Source of the DNA: Streptomyces kronopolitis
GTDB lineage: Bacteria; Actinomycetota; Actinomycetes; Streptomycetales; Streptomycetaceae
Assembly (NCBI RefSeq): GCF_014646275.1
Contig: NZ_BMND01000008.1
Coordinates: forward strand, 160,086-224,085
Direction of reading: 5' to 3'
Length of the DNA: 64,000 bases
The translations under genes and the position numbers were made by a program. Below are positions 43,404-52,600 of the stretch, piece by piece (position 1 is the first letter of the stretch; every line of letters starts with the position of its first letter). The notes under the pieces are model-generated. The model ran no database searches. It was not told the DNA's origin and worked only from the letters and a program-made list of their open reading frames with translations.

Positions 43404-44021
43404 ATGAACTCCACCACCACCGCCCGCACCACTCGCCGCCGCACCCTGTACGTGGCCTCCGCCGCCCTGACCGCGGCCGCCGCCCTGACCCTGGCCGTGT
43501 GCTCCGGCGCGAACGCCGCCGAGGCGAAGCCCGTCAGCCACACGAAGTCGAACTCGGTCGCCGCCGGCGGCTGGTCCGGGGTGCAGCTCACCAGCGCCAA
43601 GGCGGCGTCGCCGGTCCGCACCCAGCGTCTTGCGGACGGCGTCAGCACGGCCGAGATCTCCAAGCTCGGCGAGCAGCACTACCGCGCGAAGATCGTCGCC
43701 CGTGGTGAGGTCCTGGCGACGCTGGAGACGAACGGCCACGACGACGGGCTCGACGCCAACGACATGTTCGTCACCCTCACCCTCGATGGCCAGGTCCACT
43801 CCTGGATGGGCGGCGGACACCAGGGTCCGGGCACCTTCACCCTCGCCGGCGGCTGGAAGGCCAAGGTCACCAAGCTCGGCGAACTGCGCTACCGCGCCCA
43901 GATCATCGGCCACGACGGCGTCGCCGCCACCCTGGAGACCCACCAGCACGACGTCGGCCTCAACGCCAACGGCATCTACATCGTGCTCAGCTCCGGCGGC
44001 ATCATCAGCGCCCACGCCTGA
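43404..44021 (+). CDS. Secreted protein with an internal duplication
   Basis: A 205-residue exported protein. A basic start and the hydrophobic run TLYVASAALTAAAALTLAV form the signal peptide, with cleavage near ANAA (about 37-40); the LAVC sequence is not a good lipobox. The mature part has two homologous units of about 50 residues: ISKLGEQHYRAKIVARGEVLATLE...DDGLDANDMFVTL and VTKLGELRYRAQIIGHDGVAATLE...DVGLNANGIYIVL. Each would fold as a small beta domain. Function unknown. A very strong terminator follows. Confidence 0.75.
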   Translation: MNSTTTARTTRRRTLYVASAALTAAAALTLAVCSGANAAEAKPVSHTKSNSVAAGGWSGVQLTSAKAASPVRTQRLADGVSTAEISKLGEQHYRAKIVARGEVLATLETNGHDDGLDANDMFVTLTLDGQVHSWMGGGHQGPGTFTLAGGWKAKVTKLGELRYRAQIIGHDGVAATLETHQHDVGLNANGIYIVLSSGGIISAHA

Positions 44022-44062
44022 CACCCCACCCGGCGGGGACCCGTCCCGCCGACTCCGCGGCC

Positions 44063-44109
44063 GAGAAGCCCGCTGCCCCGGTGTCCCGCACCGGGGCAGC
44101 GGGCTTCTC
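44063..44109 (+). terminator. Very strong terminator hairpin
   Basis: A perfect 21-bp stem (44063-44083 with 44089-44109, beginning GAGAAGCCCGCTG) closes a 5-base TCCCG loop and is followed by C/T-rich sequence, 42 bases after the secreted-protein stop codon. Confidence 0.85.
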
Positions 44110-44211
44110 CTCGTCCCGGCCACACACCACTCCCCCCACCCGTCAGAGTGGTCCCACTCGAACTCAATCGCCCCTCAAAGAACGGCAGTTCGATCTCAAG
44201 GTGACTTCCCC

Positions 44212-44329
44212 GCACCCCTTGGCGTCGTCTTATTCCGAATGCCTCGGTTACGGCGGCGGCTTCCGCCAAGATGTCGCGGAAATCGCGTACCCGAGGCAGA
44301 GGCACCCCAGAATGAGAATGACGGATATA
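44212..44329. repeat. Left copy of the 118/124-bp direct repeat
   Basis: This copy begins GCACCCCTTGGCGTC and ends GACGGATATA. It is identical to 47694-47817 except for one missing 6-bp unit in a GAGGCA-type tandem (two units here, three there). It contains a foldable segment with GCCTCGG/CCGAGGC (44241-44247, 44291-44297) enclosing TTCCGC/GCGGAA. Together with the right copy it brackets a 3.4-kb insert. Confidence 0.9.
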
Positions 44330-44341
44330 CCGCAGTGTTGA
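44312..44341 (+). pseudogene. 5' stub of the DUF2637 gene
   Basis: The left repeat carries the first codons of the DUF2637 gene: MRMTDI is identical to the intact copy at 47800, then the frame reads PQC and stops. The break coincides with the end of the repeat, showing that the insert interrupted or duplicated the gene start. Confidence 0.75.
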
Positions 44342-44420
44342 CGCAACACCGCAGGTCAGATGCATGCCTCGCCCCATGACGGTCAGCAAAACGTCAACAG
44401 GCTGCCGCCGAACGTTGCAA

Positions 44421-44457
44421 AGCAGTCCTCGCACCACTCCGGGGTGCGAGGACTGCT
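44421..44457 (-). terminator. Terminator of the VanZ-family gene
   Basis: GCAGTCCTCGCACC (44422-44435) and GGTGCGAGGACTGC (44443-44456) form a perfect 14-bp stem, 37 bases after the VanZ gene stop on the minus strand. Confidence 0.7.
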
Positions 44458-44493
44458 GCTGGCCGGGCTGCGGAGCCGCCCGGAGCTCGTGCG

Positions 44494-45816
44494 TCAGGCC
44501 GGATTTTGGTGCTTTTCCTTCATCTCCACGGCGCCGGAAGATGCATTGATATGGACGATCACGCTTGACCGCTCGCAGGTGACCATGATACGCCAAACGG
44601 CATGCCAGTTGGAGCCTTTTTGCACAGCCAGCAATTCTCCTACTTCGGCCTTTTGGCATCCTGGCACAGCACTCTTAGCGAGCTTGAGTGCCTTTTGCTT
44701 GTTGATGTGAGTGGGAGGGACCGAGACATCGGACGCTTTGCGCGTCGAGAGTTGAGACACGTGCCCCTTGCGATCGATCTGGACATCCAGTCGCATAGGC
44801 ATGAGTACGGCATCTCGATGCCTGCGCCAACTTACGAGCCAGCCCAGGGCGGCCTTGTCGCCGACTGGCGAGATTTCGATTTTACTGTCTCGAATAGCCC
44901 ACGGGAAATGCGCCTCGGCGTACATGACAGCAGTCTGCTTCGCCTGCATCGAGTTTGCGACCTGTGCCGGCGCTCCGGGTACTGGAAAACCGGACGGCTT
45001 CCCACTGTTCGACATGTCCAGGCTGGCCGTGATCTCGTTGCCTTCTGGCCAATTGATTTGGACGAACCCCACTGGCAGGCTCGCCATGACAGTTCCACTG
45101 TCAGAATCTGGGGAGGACGAGAATTGCACGTTGCCAACCGCGTAGTGATTTCCGAATGCCTCGCGGACGGCTTTGGCAACGGCGTTGCGCTGATCGCCGG
45201 CCGCCGCCCCTACCGCCTCAGTAGCTTTCACGGAATGCGGCTGGATAGAGGTTACCCAGACTGCCCCAAGAATCACAGAGAGGGTTACACACGCGATTGC
45301 TGCTCCCAGCCCACGGATTCGCCAGGGGGGCACGTCGCTTTTCTGAAATCGCACGATAAGGAACGCTATAAGCGCACCCAGCAAGCTACCAGTAGAATTA
45401 GATACGAAGTCGCTGGTGTCGCATGCTCTTCCGATGGCGGGCAGTGCGCCTTGCGTGGTCTCGATCACAGCTGAGAGGGCCATGCCGCAGGCGAAGGCGG
45501 GAAGGAACCTGCGCGTTACGAGTACGCCCATGAAGCCCACTGGCACGAACATGAGGCAGTTCAATATGCCCTGCTCGGTACCGAAGGGTTCGAGGAGCTT
45601 GAGATTTACAACGCACCTGCCTGACCCTTGACTGCCGCCCGTGGTCCACAGTGTCAAGAGGCTCACACTCAGCATCGAAGCGCACCAGAGCGCCAGTGAA
45701 AGCGGGCGATCCGTTCTCTTCTTCGAGGCGAGAAGGACCGCTATAAAGAAGACCAGGCAAATAGCGGTGGCGGTATGGGTGAATGCTGTATGGCCTTTGA
45801 AGACGGCTTCAAGCAT
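44494..45816 (-). CDS. VanZ-family membrane protein with extracytoplasmic tail
   Basis: A 440-residue protein. The N-terminal VanZ-like domain (about 1-160) has four or five membrane segments and the family pattern LNCLMFVPVGFMGVLV and ETTQGALPAIGRACDTSDFVSNSTGSLLGAL. A further membrane segment (about 172-192) leads to a large soluble domain (about 200-440) with two repeats of a PepSY-like character. Known VanZ affects teicoplanin susceptibility, but most relatives have no assigned role. ATG 45816 has a GGGGAG ribosome binding site. Codon use is much less GC-biased than the flanking genes, supporting transfer. Confidence 0.75.
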   Translation of the reverse strand: MLEAVFKGHTAFTHTATAICLVFFIAVLLASKKRTDRPLSLALWCASMLSVSLLTLWTTGGSQGSGRCVVNLKLLEPFGTEQGILNCLMFVPVGFMGVLVTRRFLPAFACGMALSAVIETTQGALPAIGRACDTSDFVSNSTGSLLGALIAFLIVRFQKSDVPPWRIRGLGAAIACVTLSVILGAVWVTSIQPHSVKATEAVGAAAGDQRNAVAKAVREAFGNHYAVGNVQFSSSPDSDSGTVMASLPVGFVQINWPEGNEITASLDMSNSGKPSGFPVPGAPAQVANSMQAKQTAVMYAEAHFPWAIRDSKIEISPVGDKAALGWLVSWRRHRDAVLMPMRLDVQIDRKGHVSQLSTRKASDVSVPPTHINKQKALKLAKSAVPGCQKAEVGELLAVQKGSNWHAVWRIMVTCERSSVIVHINASSGAVEMKEKHQNPA

Positions 45817-45967
45817 GGAAAGCTCCCCTGGCATGGTTCTGTGAACGTGCGGCGCCCCCCGGCGATTTCCGCAAGGGGGCGCGTGAGGCATCACGGCGCA
45901 GTCCCGTGAAACCTTGAGCTGGCCGACTAGCCCTCGATGAGGATAGGCCGTACCAGCATGAAAAACG

Positions 45968-46408
45968 TCAGCACTTCCTGGTGGGAGGGGTCTGGTAAGT
46001 GGTTCCACCGGCAAGGAGGAGACCAACGTCAGGGCTGCAAGACGCTGAAGGCGACCAGTGCGCCGAGGCGATCAGCGAAGTGCTGCACGTCTTGGTCCCA
46101 CTCCAGTGGTTTGAACCACTCCGGAGATAGCCGACCTTGCAGGAAACGGAACCGCCTGCCGTCTTGTCGTATGAGACGTCCATGTAGGTTCCCTTGCTCG
46201 TGGAGTTCATGAGCAGAACGCCATTACCGAGCGACGTGCACACGTCCCAGTTCGTGATGTACCCGTCGTGCGGGCAGCTGTAGGAAGAGGCGGACGCCTT
46301 AGCCAGCCCCGGCTTTGCCTCTGCGGCACTTGCACTGGCGGCGGTCATGAAAGGCATAAGAGTAACGACGGACGCAATGGCAGCGGCCACGCGATAGCGT
46401 GAGTTCAC
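45968..46408 (-). CDS. Secreted cysteine-containing protein
   Basis: A 146-residue protein with a signal peptide (VAAAIASVVTLMPFMTAASASA, cleavage near residue 29). The mature part has six cysteines (CPHDGY, VCTSL, SCKVGY, KTCSTS, ASCSPD and the last residue) that could form three disulfides. It resembles small actinobacterial secreted proteins but no function is known to me. GTG 46408 follows GGGGGGAATT. It lies in the low-GC insert. Confidence 0.7.
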   Translation of the reverse strand: MNSRYRVAAAIASVVTLMPFMTAASASAAEAKPGLAKASASSYSCPHDGYITNWDVCTSLGNGVLLMNSTSKGTYMDVSYDKTAGGSVSCKVGYLRSGSNHWSGTKTCSTSLIASAHWSPSASCSPDVGLLLAGGTTYQTPPTRKC

Positions 46409-46520
46409 AATTCCCCCCGATTCTTTACACCGTCTTTACGGCGAGGATGATTCTAACACGTGTTCGATCTTGCTGTGGGAGCAACTTCGGCCATCACACG
46501 TCTCGTTGTGACTGAGTTCT

Positions 46521-46784
46521 TCAGACGGCCCGGAAGCCAGCCAGGTCGCCACACACGAACCGCTGCCGCCCGTTCTCGGCGACCACCCAGTACGAGCCGG
46601 GCCAACGGGTGAGTTCGGCCCATCTGCCCACCCGCACCGCCGGAAGGGCGGCGCTCAGCTCCTCCTGGGTGACGGGGCAGTCACCCACGACCGCAAAGCC
46701 GACCGGCCCGTCGCAGGCCGCCCGCACCCGTGCGCCGGGAGCCCGGCACGCGTCGCCAAGCCCTTCGATCACCACTCCGTCCAC
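46521..46784 (-). pseudogene. Truncated asparagine-synthetase-like (lasso cyclase-like) fragment
   Basis: An 87-residue frame whose second half reads VGFAVVGDCPVTQEELSAAL, LTRWPGSYWVVAENGRQRFVCGDLAGFRAV, then stops. This fits the class II glutamine-amidotransferase-like N-terminal domain of the asparagine-synthetase homologues that cyclise lasso peptides (albusnodin/ikarugamycin-type family). The rest of the domain and the whole synthetase domain are missing, so it is a remnant. Assignment is from pattern memory. Confidence 0.5.
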
Positions 46785-46852
46785 GGCGGCCGTGCCGCTG
46801 CTCAGCCATTCCTGCTTCCCTCTGCTTGCCTCCCCTTCGATCAGCCCTGTGA

Positions 46853-46985
46853 CTTCGCACCGCCACCCTGGCTGCCGTCACCGCCGCGCTGGCGCTGGGT
46901 CTGACCGCCTGCGGCGGCGCCGACGGCGGCTCAAAGACGATGGGCGGCGACCACGCGGCCGCGCCGATGCCAGACAGCTCGCCCT
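46853..46985 (+). pseudogene. Lipoprotein signal-peptide remnant (DUF305-like)
   Basis: An open frame without a start reads TATLAAVTAALALGLTACGG, a perfect lipoprotein signal with lipobox LTAC (Cys codon 46910-46912), then DGGSKTMGGDHAAAPMPDSS. This resembles the start of DUF305-type copper/peroxide-related lipoproteins, whose His/Met-rich domain should follow but does not. The frame is preceded by a stop, so the start was lost. Confidence 0.45.
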
Positions 46986-47693
46986 ACGCACACGGTGGCC
47001 GCCTGCTGGCTCACGTGGATCCGGCCTCTCAGGGTCATGCCGATGGCGGAGGGCCCGGCCAGCCACATCTTGCGTTGTCTCAACCCCGCGCCCCGGACGG
47101 TTCAATCCACCCGCAGCGGCGAGGTGCAGGGTGCGCACCTACTCGACTCTCTGCGTCTCGCGGAGATATTCGCCGATGCCGTCGCCCAGAGACACGATGT
47201 CCGCTTCACGCAAGCGGAGAGTCCTCCCAGTGGTAACTGCGAACGCGATGCATCGCCGCCCGACCCCACCTTGTGGACTTTCCGCATTCCAGCCCCTTCG
47301 TGAGACGAAGCGCACTGCGCCTGCGTGGCGCAGTCACAAGCCAGTCTCAGCGGCGCGGCGAGTCAGCACGGGCATCCGCGGCAGCCTCCGCCCGCCCTGA
47401 GCGACCACCCGCCTACACGAACACCAGGAACACCAGGAACACATCGAACTGGAACTGACAGACCGTCACGAAAGCCAGCACTAAGTCACCATCAGGGCCA
47501 CCAAAGACACCTAGAGGTGGCCACACATTGCGTCCACGGTCGCTCTCGACCAGACCACCCCGCGACAGGATTCGTAGCCACGAATCGACACTCAGCCTCG
47601 CAACCCGATCCCTCGCGTCACCAACCAGGACGATCACATTCGAACGCAACTCCTATGCTCTGAAAGCAAGTTCGAAATGAAGGTGGCGTCACT
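46986..47693. other. Degraded sequence, about 700 bp
   Basis: No intact gene. On the minus strand short stretches look formerly coding, for example TTGRTLRLREADIVSLGDGI around 47150-47235 and RKMWLAGPSAIGMTLRGRIH around 46995-47065 in a different frame, consistent with frameshift decay of one or two genes. A short 9-bp repeat (GAACACCAG) occurs near 47421-47443. Confidence 0.4.
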
Positions 47694-47817
47694 GCACCCC
47701 TTGGCGTCGTCTTATTCCGAATGCCTCGGTTACGGCGGCGGCTTCCGCCAAGATGTCGCGGAAATCGCGTACCCGAGGCAGAGGCAAAGGCACCCCAGAA
47801 TGAGAATGACGGATATA
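47694..47817. repeat. Right copy of the direct repeat, with leader of the DUF2637 gene
   Basis: This 124-bp copy differs from 44212-44329 only by one extra 6-bp unit. It contains the untranslated leader and first six codons of the intact DUF2637 gene. GCCTCGG (47723-47729) pairs with CCGAGGC (47773-47779) and TTCCGC (47743-47748) with GCGGAA (47758-47763), so the leader can fold into an extended hairpin. Upstream of the repeats the two loci retain weak similarity (GTTCGA and AAGGTG). Confidence 0.9.
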
Positions 47818-48876
47818 TCGCTGGATTGGCTGGTTCCCGGGGCCCTGTTGCTGATCGGTGTGCCGGTGGCCGCGGCGCTGGTGGTGCGGGGGCGGCGGGC
47901 GGCCGCGCGGTCTGCCGGGGACGACTCGTGGGAGCGCAGCGAGGAGCGGCGGCGGCGCAAGGAGACCGTGTTCGCCTCGGCCTCCTATCTGCTGCTGTTC
48001 TGCTGTGCGGCGGTCGCCGCCGCGCTGTCCTTCCACGGCCTGGTCGGCTTCGGCGTGCAGAATCTCAACCTCTCCGGGGGCTGGGAGTACCTGGTGCCGT
48101 TCGGGCTCGACGGTGCGGCGATGTTCTGCTCCGTGCTCGCCGTGCGCGAGGCCAGCCACGGTGACGCGGCGCTCGGCTCCCGGATGCTGGTGTGGACCTT
48201 CGCGGGCGCCGCCGCCTGGTTCAACTGGGTGCACGCGCCGCGCGGCCTGGACCACGCCGGGGCGCCGCAGTTCTTCGCCGGGATGTCGCTGTCGGCGGCG
48301 GTCCTCTTCGACCGGGCGCTGAAGCAGACCCGCCGGGCGGCGCTGCGCGAGCAGGGTCTGGTGCCGCGTCCGCTGCCGCAGATCCGGATCGTCCGCTGGT
48401 TGCGCGCGCCCCGGGAGACCTTCGCCGCCTGGTCGCTGATGCTGCTGGAGGGCGTACGGACGCTGGACGAGGCCGTCGAGGAGGTGCGCGAGGACCGGCG
48501 GCAGAGCGAGCAGAATCGTCTGCGCAGGCGTGAGCAGGGCAAGCTCGACCGGGCCAGGATCAAGGCCATCAACCGGCAGCACCGCAGCTGGGGCCGCGGT
48601 GGTCGGCAGCTGGCGGTGACGCAGGGGGCTTCGGGCGCCGCGGAGGTGACCGGCGCGGACCCGGCCATAGCCGGGGAGCCGCCGCTCGCCGGGGAACCGT
48701 CGGCGCAGCCCCGTCCGGCGCTGAAGGCCGTGTCCGGCGCCGAGGCCGGGGGCGTCGGCGCCGCTGACGGCGCCGCGCGGACCGTCGATCTCACCGCCGA
48801 GGACGACACCCAGACGATTCCGCGTCTGGACTCCCTGGAGGAGAAGCTCGCCGAGATCGAACGGCAATTCGGCTGA
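47800..48876 (+). CDS. DUF2637 membrane protein (SpdB-like)
   Basis: A 358-residue membrane protein. A first membrane segment (about 8-28) is followed by a charged stretch and a DUF2637 domain (about 60-185) with four membrane helices (FASASYLLLFCCAAVAAALSFHGLVGF, EYLVPFGLDGAAMFCSVLAVREA, MLVWTFAGAAAWFNWVHAP, FFAGMSLSAAVLFDRAL). The C-terminal half is cytoplasmic and charged, with a coiled-coil-like RQSEQNRLRRREQGKLDRARIKAINRQ and an acidic end. DUF2637 occurs in conjugal-spread proteins and in chromosomal Streptomyces proteins of unknown role. ATG 47800 (or 47806) lies inside the direct repeat. Confidence 0.85.
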   Translation: MRMTDISLDWLVPGALLLIGVPVAAALVVRGRRAAARSAGDDSWERSEERRRRKETVFASASYLLLFCCAAVAAALSFHGLVGFGVQNLNLSGGWEYLVPFGLDGAAMFCSVLAVREASHGDAALGSRMLVWTFAGAAAWFNWVHAPRGLDHAGAPQFFAGMSLSAAVLFDRALKQTRRAALREQGLVPRPLPQIRIVRWLRAPRETFAAWSLMLLEGVRTLDEAVEEVREDRRQSEQNRLRRREQGKLDRARIKAINRQHRSWGRGGRQLAVTQGASGAAEVTGADPAIAGEPPLAGEPSAQPRPALKAVSGAEAGGVGAADGAARTVDLTAEDDTQTIPRLDSLEEKLAEIERQFG

Positions 48877-48944
48877 CCGGTGGCGGACCGTGCCGACCGG
48901 CCACCCCGGATCGAACGGTCCGGCCCGTAATGGTCCCGTCCGGG

Positions 48945-49499
48945 TCAGGCCGGTCCGCCGCCCAGCTCGAACCACACGCTCTTGCCGAGGCTCTCGGCAC
49001 GGACCCCCCAGGCGTCGGCTAAGGAACGCACCAGCATCAGCCCGCGGCCGGAGGTCCCGTCGGTGGTCGGTGCGCGGGGCTCGGGGCGGCCGGGGACGAA
49101 GTCCCGGACCTCCACCCGCAGCCGGTCGCCGACCCGGGCCGTGACGACGGCCCCGCCCTCGGCGTGCACCAGAGCGTTGGTGACCAGCTCGCTGGTGAGC
49201 AGGGTGGCGAGCTCCATGAGTTCGCCACCGCCCGGCACCGTCCAGCGGCTCAGCAGCTGGCGCAGCTCCCGGCGGACCTCGCCGACCGCCTTCAGGTCCG
49301 CATGGCGCACTTTGCGCTCCAGCATGCCGGGCGCCCGCCCGGCGTATCCGCCGGTCCGGCTCCCCTCGACGTCCTGCTCTCCTCTGTCCCGTTCCTCGCG
49401 CCGCACAGGCTGACGCATGCTCTCCCCCGCCCCCAACGAACTTCGGCGCTCTGCCTCGAACAGCCTCACGGTCAGCATGCCCATCGGATCAGCCGCCAT
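48945..49499 (-). CDS. RsbW-like ATP-binding protein (HATPase_c_2)
   Basis: A serine-kinase/anti-sigma-type ATPase-domain protein of about 184 residues. The conserved domain starts at LERKVRHADLKAVGEVRRELR and includes N-box ELATLLTSELVTNALVHAEG, RLRVEVRDFVPGRPEP and G-box TSGRGLMLVRSLADAWGVR. Many Streptomyces copies act in partner-switching or have lost a partner. The start is uncertain: ATG 49499, 49484, 49478 and 49418 are possible; I list the longest plausible one. It is divergent from the alpha-mannosidase gene. Confidence 0.78.
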   Translation of the reverse strand: MAADPMGMLTVRLFEAERRSSLGAGESMRQPVRREERDRGEQDVEGSRTGGYAGRAPGMLERKVRHADLKAVGEVRRELRQLLSRWTVPGGGELMELATLLTSELVTNALVHAEGGAVVTARVGDRLRVEVRDFVPGRPEPRAPTTDGTSGRGLMLVRSLADAWGVRAESLGKSVWFELGGGPA

Positions 49500-49687
49500 G
49501 CTTCCGCCCGCGGGGTCACCGGTGCACGCCCCGCGCGCCGGGTGAGCCCCCCGTCCCCGCGTGGGTATGTCTGAGCGGAGCCCGTCGTGGAACCCCGGCC
49601 GGACCGGGTCGCGCCGGGGTTCTCCCCGGGCCGTCCGCTGGGGGGCGCACCCCCGGCGCACGGGGACACCGAGCGTGAGGAGCCGCT

Positions 49688-52600
49688 GTGCACGACGACC
49701 GACTGCTGGTGGAGGAGCGCCTGGAGCGGGCGCTGAGGCAGTTCATCCGGCCGGCGCAGTACGCGGCGCGGGTGCCGTTGCGGCTCTCGGTCTGGCACGC
49801 GCCGGGAGAGCCCGTTCCCGTGGACGAGGCGCTGGCGGCGGCGTACGAACCGTTCGCGGTCGGTGAGCCGTGGGGGCCGCCGTGGTCCACCAGCTGGTTC
49901 CGGCTGGCGGGGCGGGTCCCGCAGGAGTGGGCGGGGCGCCGGGTGGAGGCCGTGATCGATCCCGGCTTCAGCGGTGACGGGCCCGGCTTCCAGGCCGAGG
50001 GGATGGTCCACGACGCCGACGGCGTACCGCTCAAGGGCATCCATCCGTACAACCGGCACGTGCCCGTCGGCAACCCGGTCGGCGGCGGTGAGGAGGTGCG
50101 GCTGCTGCTGGAGGCCGCAGCGAACCCGGCGGTGCTGGGGGACTTCTCCCCCACCGACCTCGGCGATGTCCGCACCGCGCCGCGTGCGCCGCTGTACCGC
50201 TTCGCGGGGGCGGATCTCGCGGTGCTCGACGAGACCGTCTGGCAGCTGATCCTCGACATCGAGGTGCTGTCCGAGCTGATGCACGAGCTGCCCGTGGACG
50301 GTCCGCGCCGGCACGAGATCCTGCGGGCCCTGGAGGACCTGCTGGACACGCTGGACCTGCACGACGTCGCGGGCACGGCGGCCGCGGGCCGGGCCGTGCT
50401 GGCGGAGGTGCTCGGCCGCCCGGCCGCGGCCAGCGCCCACCGCGTCTCGGCCGCCGGCCACGCGCACATCGACTCCGCCTGGCTGTGGCCGCTGCGCGAG
50501 ACGGTGCGCAAGGCCTCCCGCACCTTCGCCAACGTCACCCAGCTCGCCGAGGACTACCCGGAGCTGGTGTTCGCCTGCTCCCAGGCGCAGCAGTACGCCT
50601 GGGTCAAGGAGCATCAGCCGCGGCTCTGGGAGCGCATCAAGAAGGCCGTGCGGGACGGCAACTGGGCGCCGGTCGGGTCGATGTGGGTGGAGTCCGACGC
50701 CAATATGCCCGGCGGTGAGGCGCTGGCCCGGCAGCTCGCGCACGGCAAGCGGTTCTTCCTCCAGGAGCTGGGGGTGGAGACCGAGGAGATCTGGCTGCCG
50801 GACTCGTTCGGCTACACCGCCGCGTTCCCGCAGCTGGCGCGGCTGGCCGGGGTGAAGTGGTTCCTGACGCAGAAGCTGTCGTGGAACCAGACCGACCGGA
50901 TGCCGCACCACACGTTCTGGTGGGAGGGCATCGACGGCACCCGCGTCTTCACGCACTTCCCGCCGGTCGACACCTACAACTCGCGGCTGCACGCCGCCGA
51001 ACTCTCCCACGCGGAGCGGAACTTCGCCGACAAGGGGCGGGCCACCCGCTCGCTGGTGCCGTTCGGCTGGGGCGACGGCGGCGGCGGACCGACCCGCGAG
51101 ATGCTGGAGCGGGCCCGGCGGCTGCGCTCGCTGGAGGGCTCGCCCCGGGTGGCGGTCGAGGCGCCGGCGCGGTTCTTCGAGGCCGCGCACGAGGAGTACG
51201 GGGCGGCGGCGCCGGTCTGGTCGGGCGAGCTGTACCTCCAGTTCCACCGCGGCACGTACACCTCGCAGGCGAAGACCAAGCAGGGCAACCGGCGCAGCGA
51301 ACACCTGCTGCGGGAGGCGGAGTTGTGGGCCGCGACGGCCGCCGTGCGGGCGGGTGAGGAGGCCGTACGGGCGGACGGGGACGCCGCGCGGCCGGACGGG
51401 GACTCCGCATCACCGGACGGGGAACGCGCCTACCGCTACCCATACGAGGCGCTCGACCGGCTGTGGAAGACCGTCCTGCTGCACCAGTTCCATGACATCC
51501 TGCCGGGCTCGTCGATCGCCTGGGTGCATCGCGAGGCGCGTGACACCTATGCGGCGGTCGAGGCCGAACTCACCGGGATCATCGAGGCGGCGCTCGGCGC
51601 GCTGGGCGGGGCGGGGGCGGGGAGCGCCGGTCCGCCGACGGTGTTCAACGCCTCGCCGTACGACCGGCACGAGATCGTCGAGCTGCCCGCGCCGGACGCG
51701 GGCGGGCCGTCCGCCGTCGCGATCCATGTCCCCGCGCTGGGCTCGGCCGCCGTCCGCCCGCCCGACTCCCTCGTCCCGCCGCCCCCGCCCGTCCGCGCCG
51801 AGACCGATCCCGACGGCGGCCTCACCCTCGACAACGGGCTACTGCGGGTGCGGCTCGACAGCGACGGGCTGCTGGTGTCCGTGCGCGATCTGCAGGCCGG
51901 GCGGGAGGTCCTGGCGCCGGGCGCCCGCGGCAATCTGCTCCAGCTGCACCCCGACCACCCCAACCGGTACGACGCCTGGGACCTCGACCGGCACTACCGC
52001 AACCGGCACACCGACCTGACCGACGCCGAGTCCGTCGAACTCGCCGCGGCCGGGCCGCTGTCCGCGACGGCACGGGTGACCAGGGCGTTCGGCGCGTCCC
52101 GGATCGTGCAGGAGCTGACCCTGCGGGCCGGCTCGCACCGCCTGGACGTCCGCACCGACATCGACTGGCACGAGTCGGAGAAGGTCCTCAAGGCCGCGTT
52201 CCCGCTCGATGTGCACGCCGAACGGTCCACCGCCGAGGTGCAGTTCGGCCATGTCCACCGCCCCACCCACACCAACACCAGCTGGGACGCGGCCCGTTTC
52301 GAGATCTGCGCGCACCGCTGGCTGCGGGTCGCCGAGCCCGGCTACGGCGTCGCGCTGCTCAACGACTCGACGTACGGCCATGACGTCACCCGCACCCCGC
52401 ACGCCGACGGCCTGGGCACGACGGTGCGGCTGACCCTGCTGCGCGCCCCGCACAGCCCCGACCCCGAGACCGACCAGGGCACCCACCGCTTCACCTACGC
52501 CCTGCTGCCGGGCGCCGGCACCGGCGAGGCCGTCGCCGAGGGCCTGGCCCTCAACCTCCCCCTGCGCACCGCCGCCACCCCGCCCGTCCCACCCCTGATC

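Larger units (their letters stand above)
44330..47693. mobile_element. Putative 3.4-kb integrated element or its remnant
   Basis: The segment between the two direct repeats is lower in GC and has less biased codon use than its surroundings. It carries a VanZ-family gene, a secreted Cys-rich protein, a truncated asparagine-synthetase-like fragment and a lipoprotein remnant. The repeats would be attL/attR-like and the right one restores the start of the DUF2637 gene. No integrase, transposase or replication gene is recognised, so it may be a deleted derivative or have moved by another route. Confidence 0.45.

Noticed and set aside
46940..47236. 98-codon frame starting MGGDHAAAPMP
   Set aside because: It is the downstream continuation of the lipoprotein remnant; after about 15 residues the sequence loses any conserved character.
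44330..47693. Classical insertion sequence
   Set aside because: No transposase, no terminal inverted repeats at the junctions, and flanking repeats of about 120 bp are far longer than IS target duplications.
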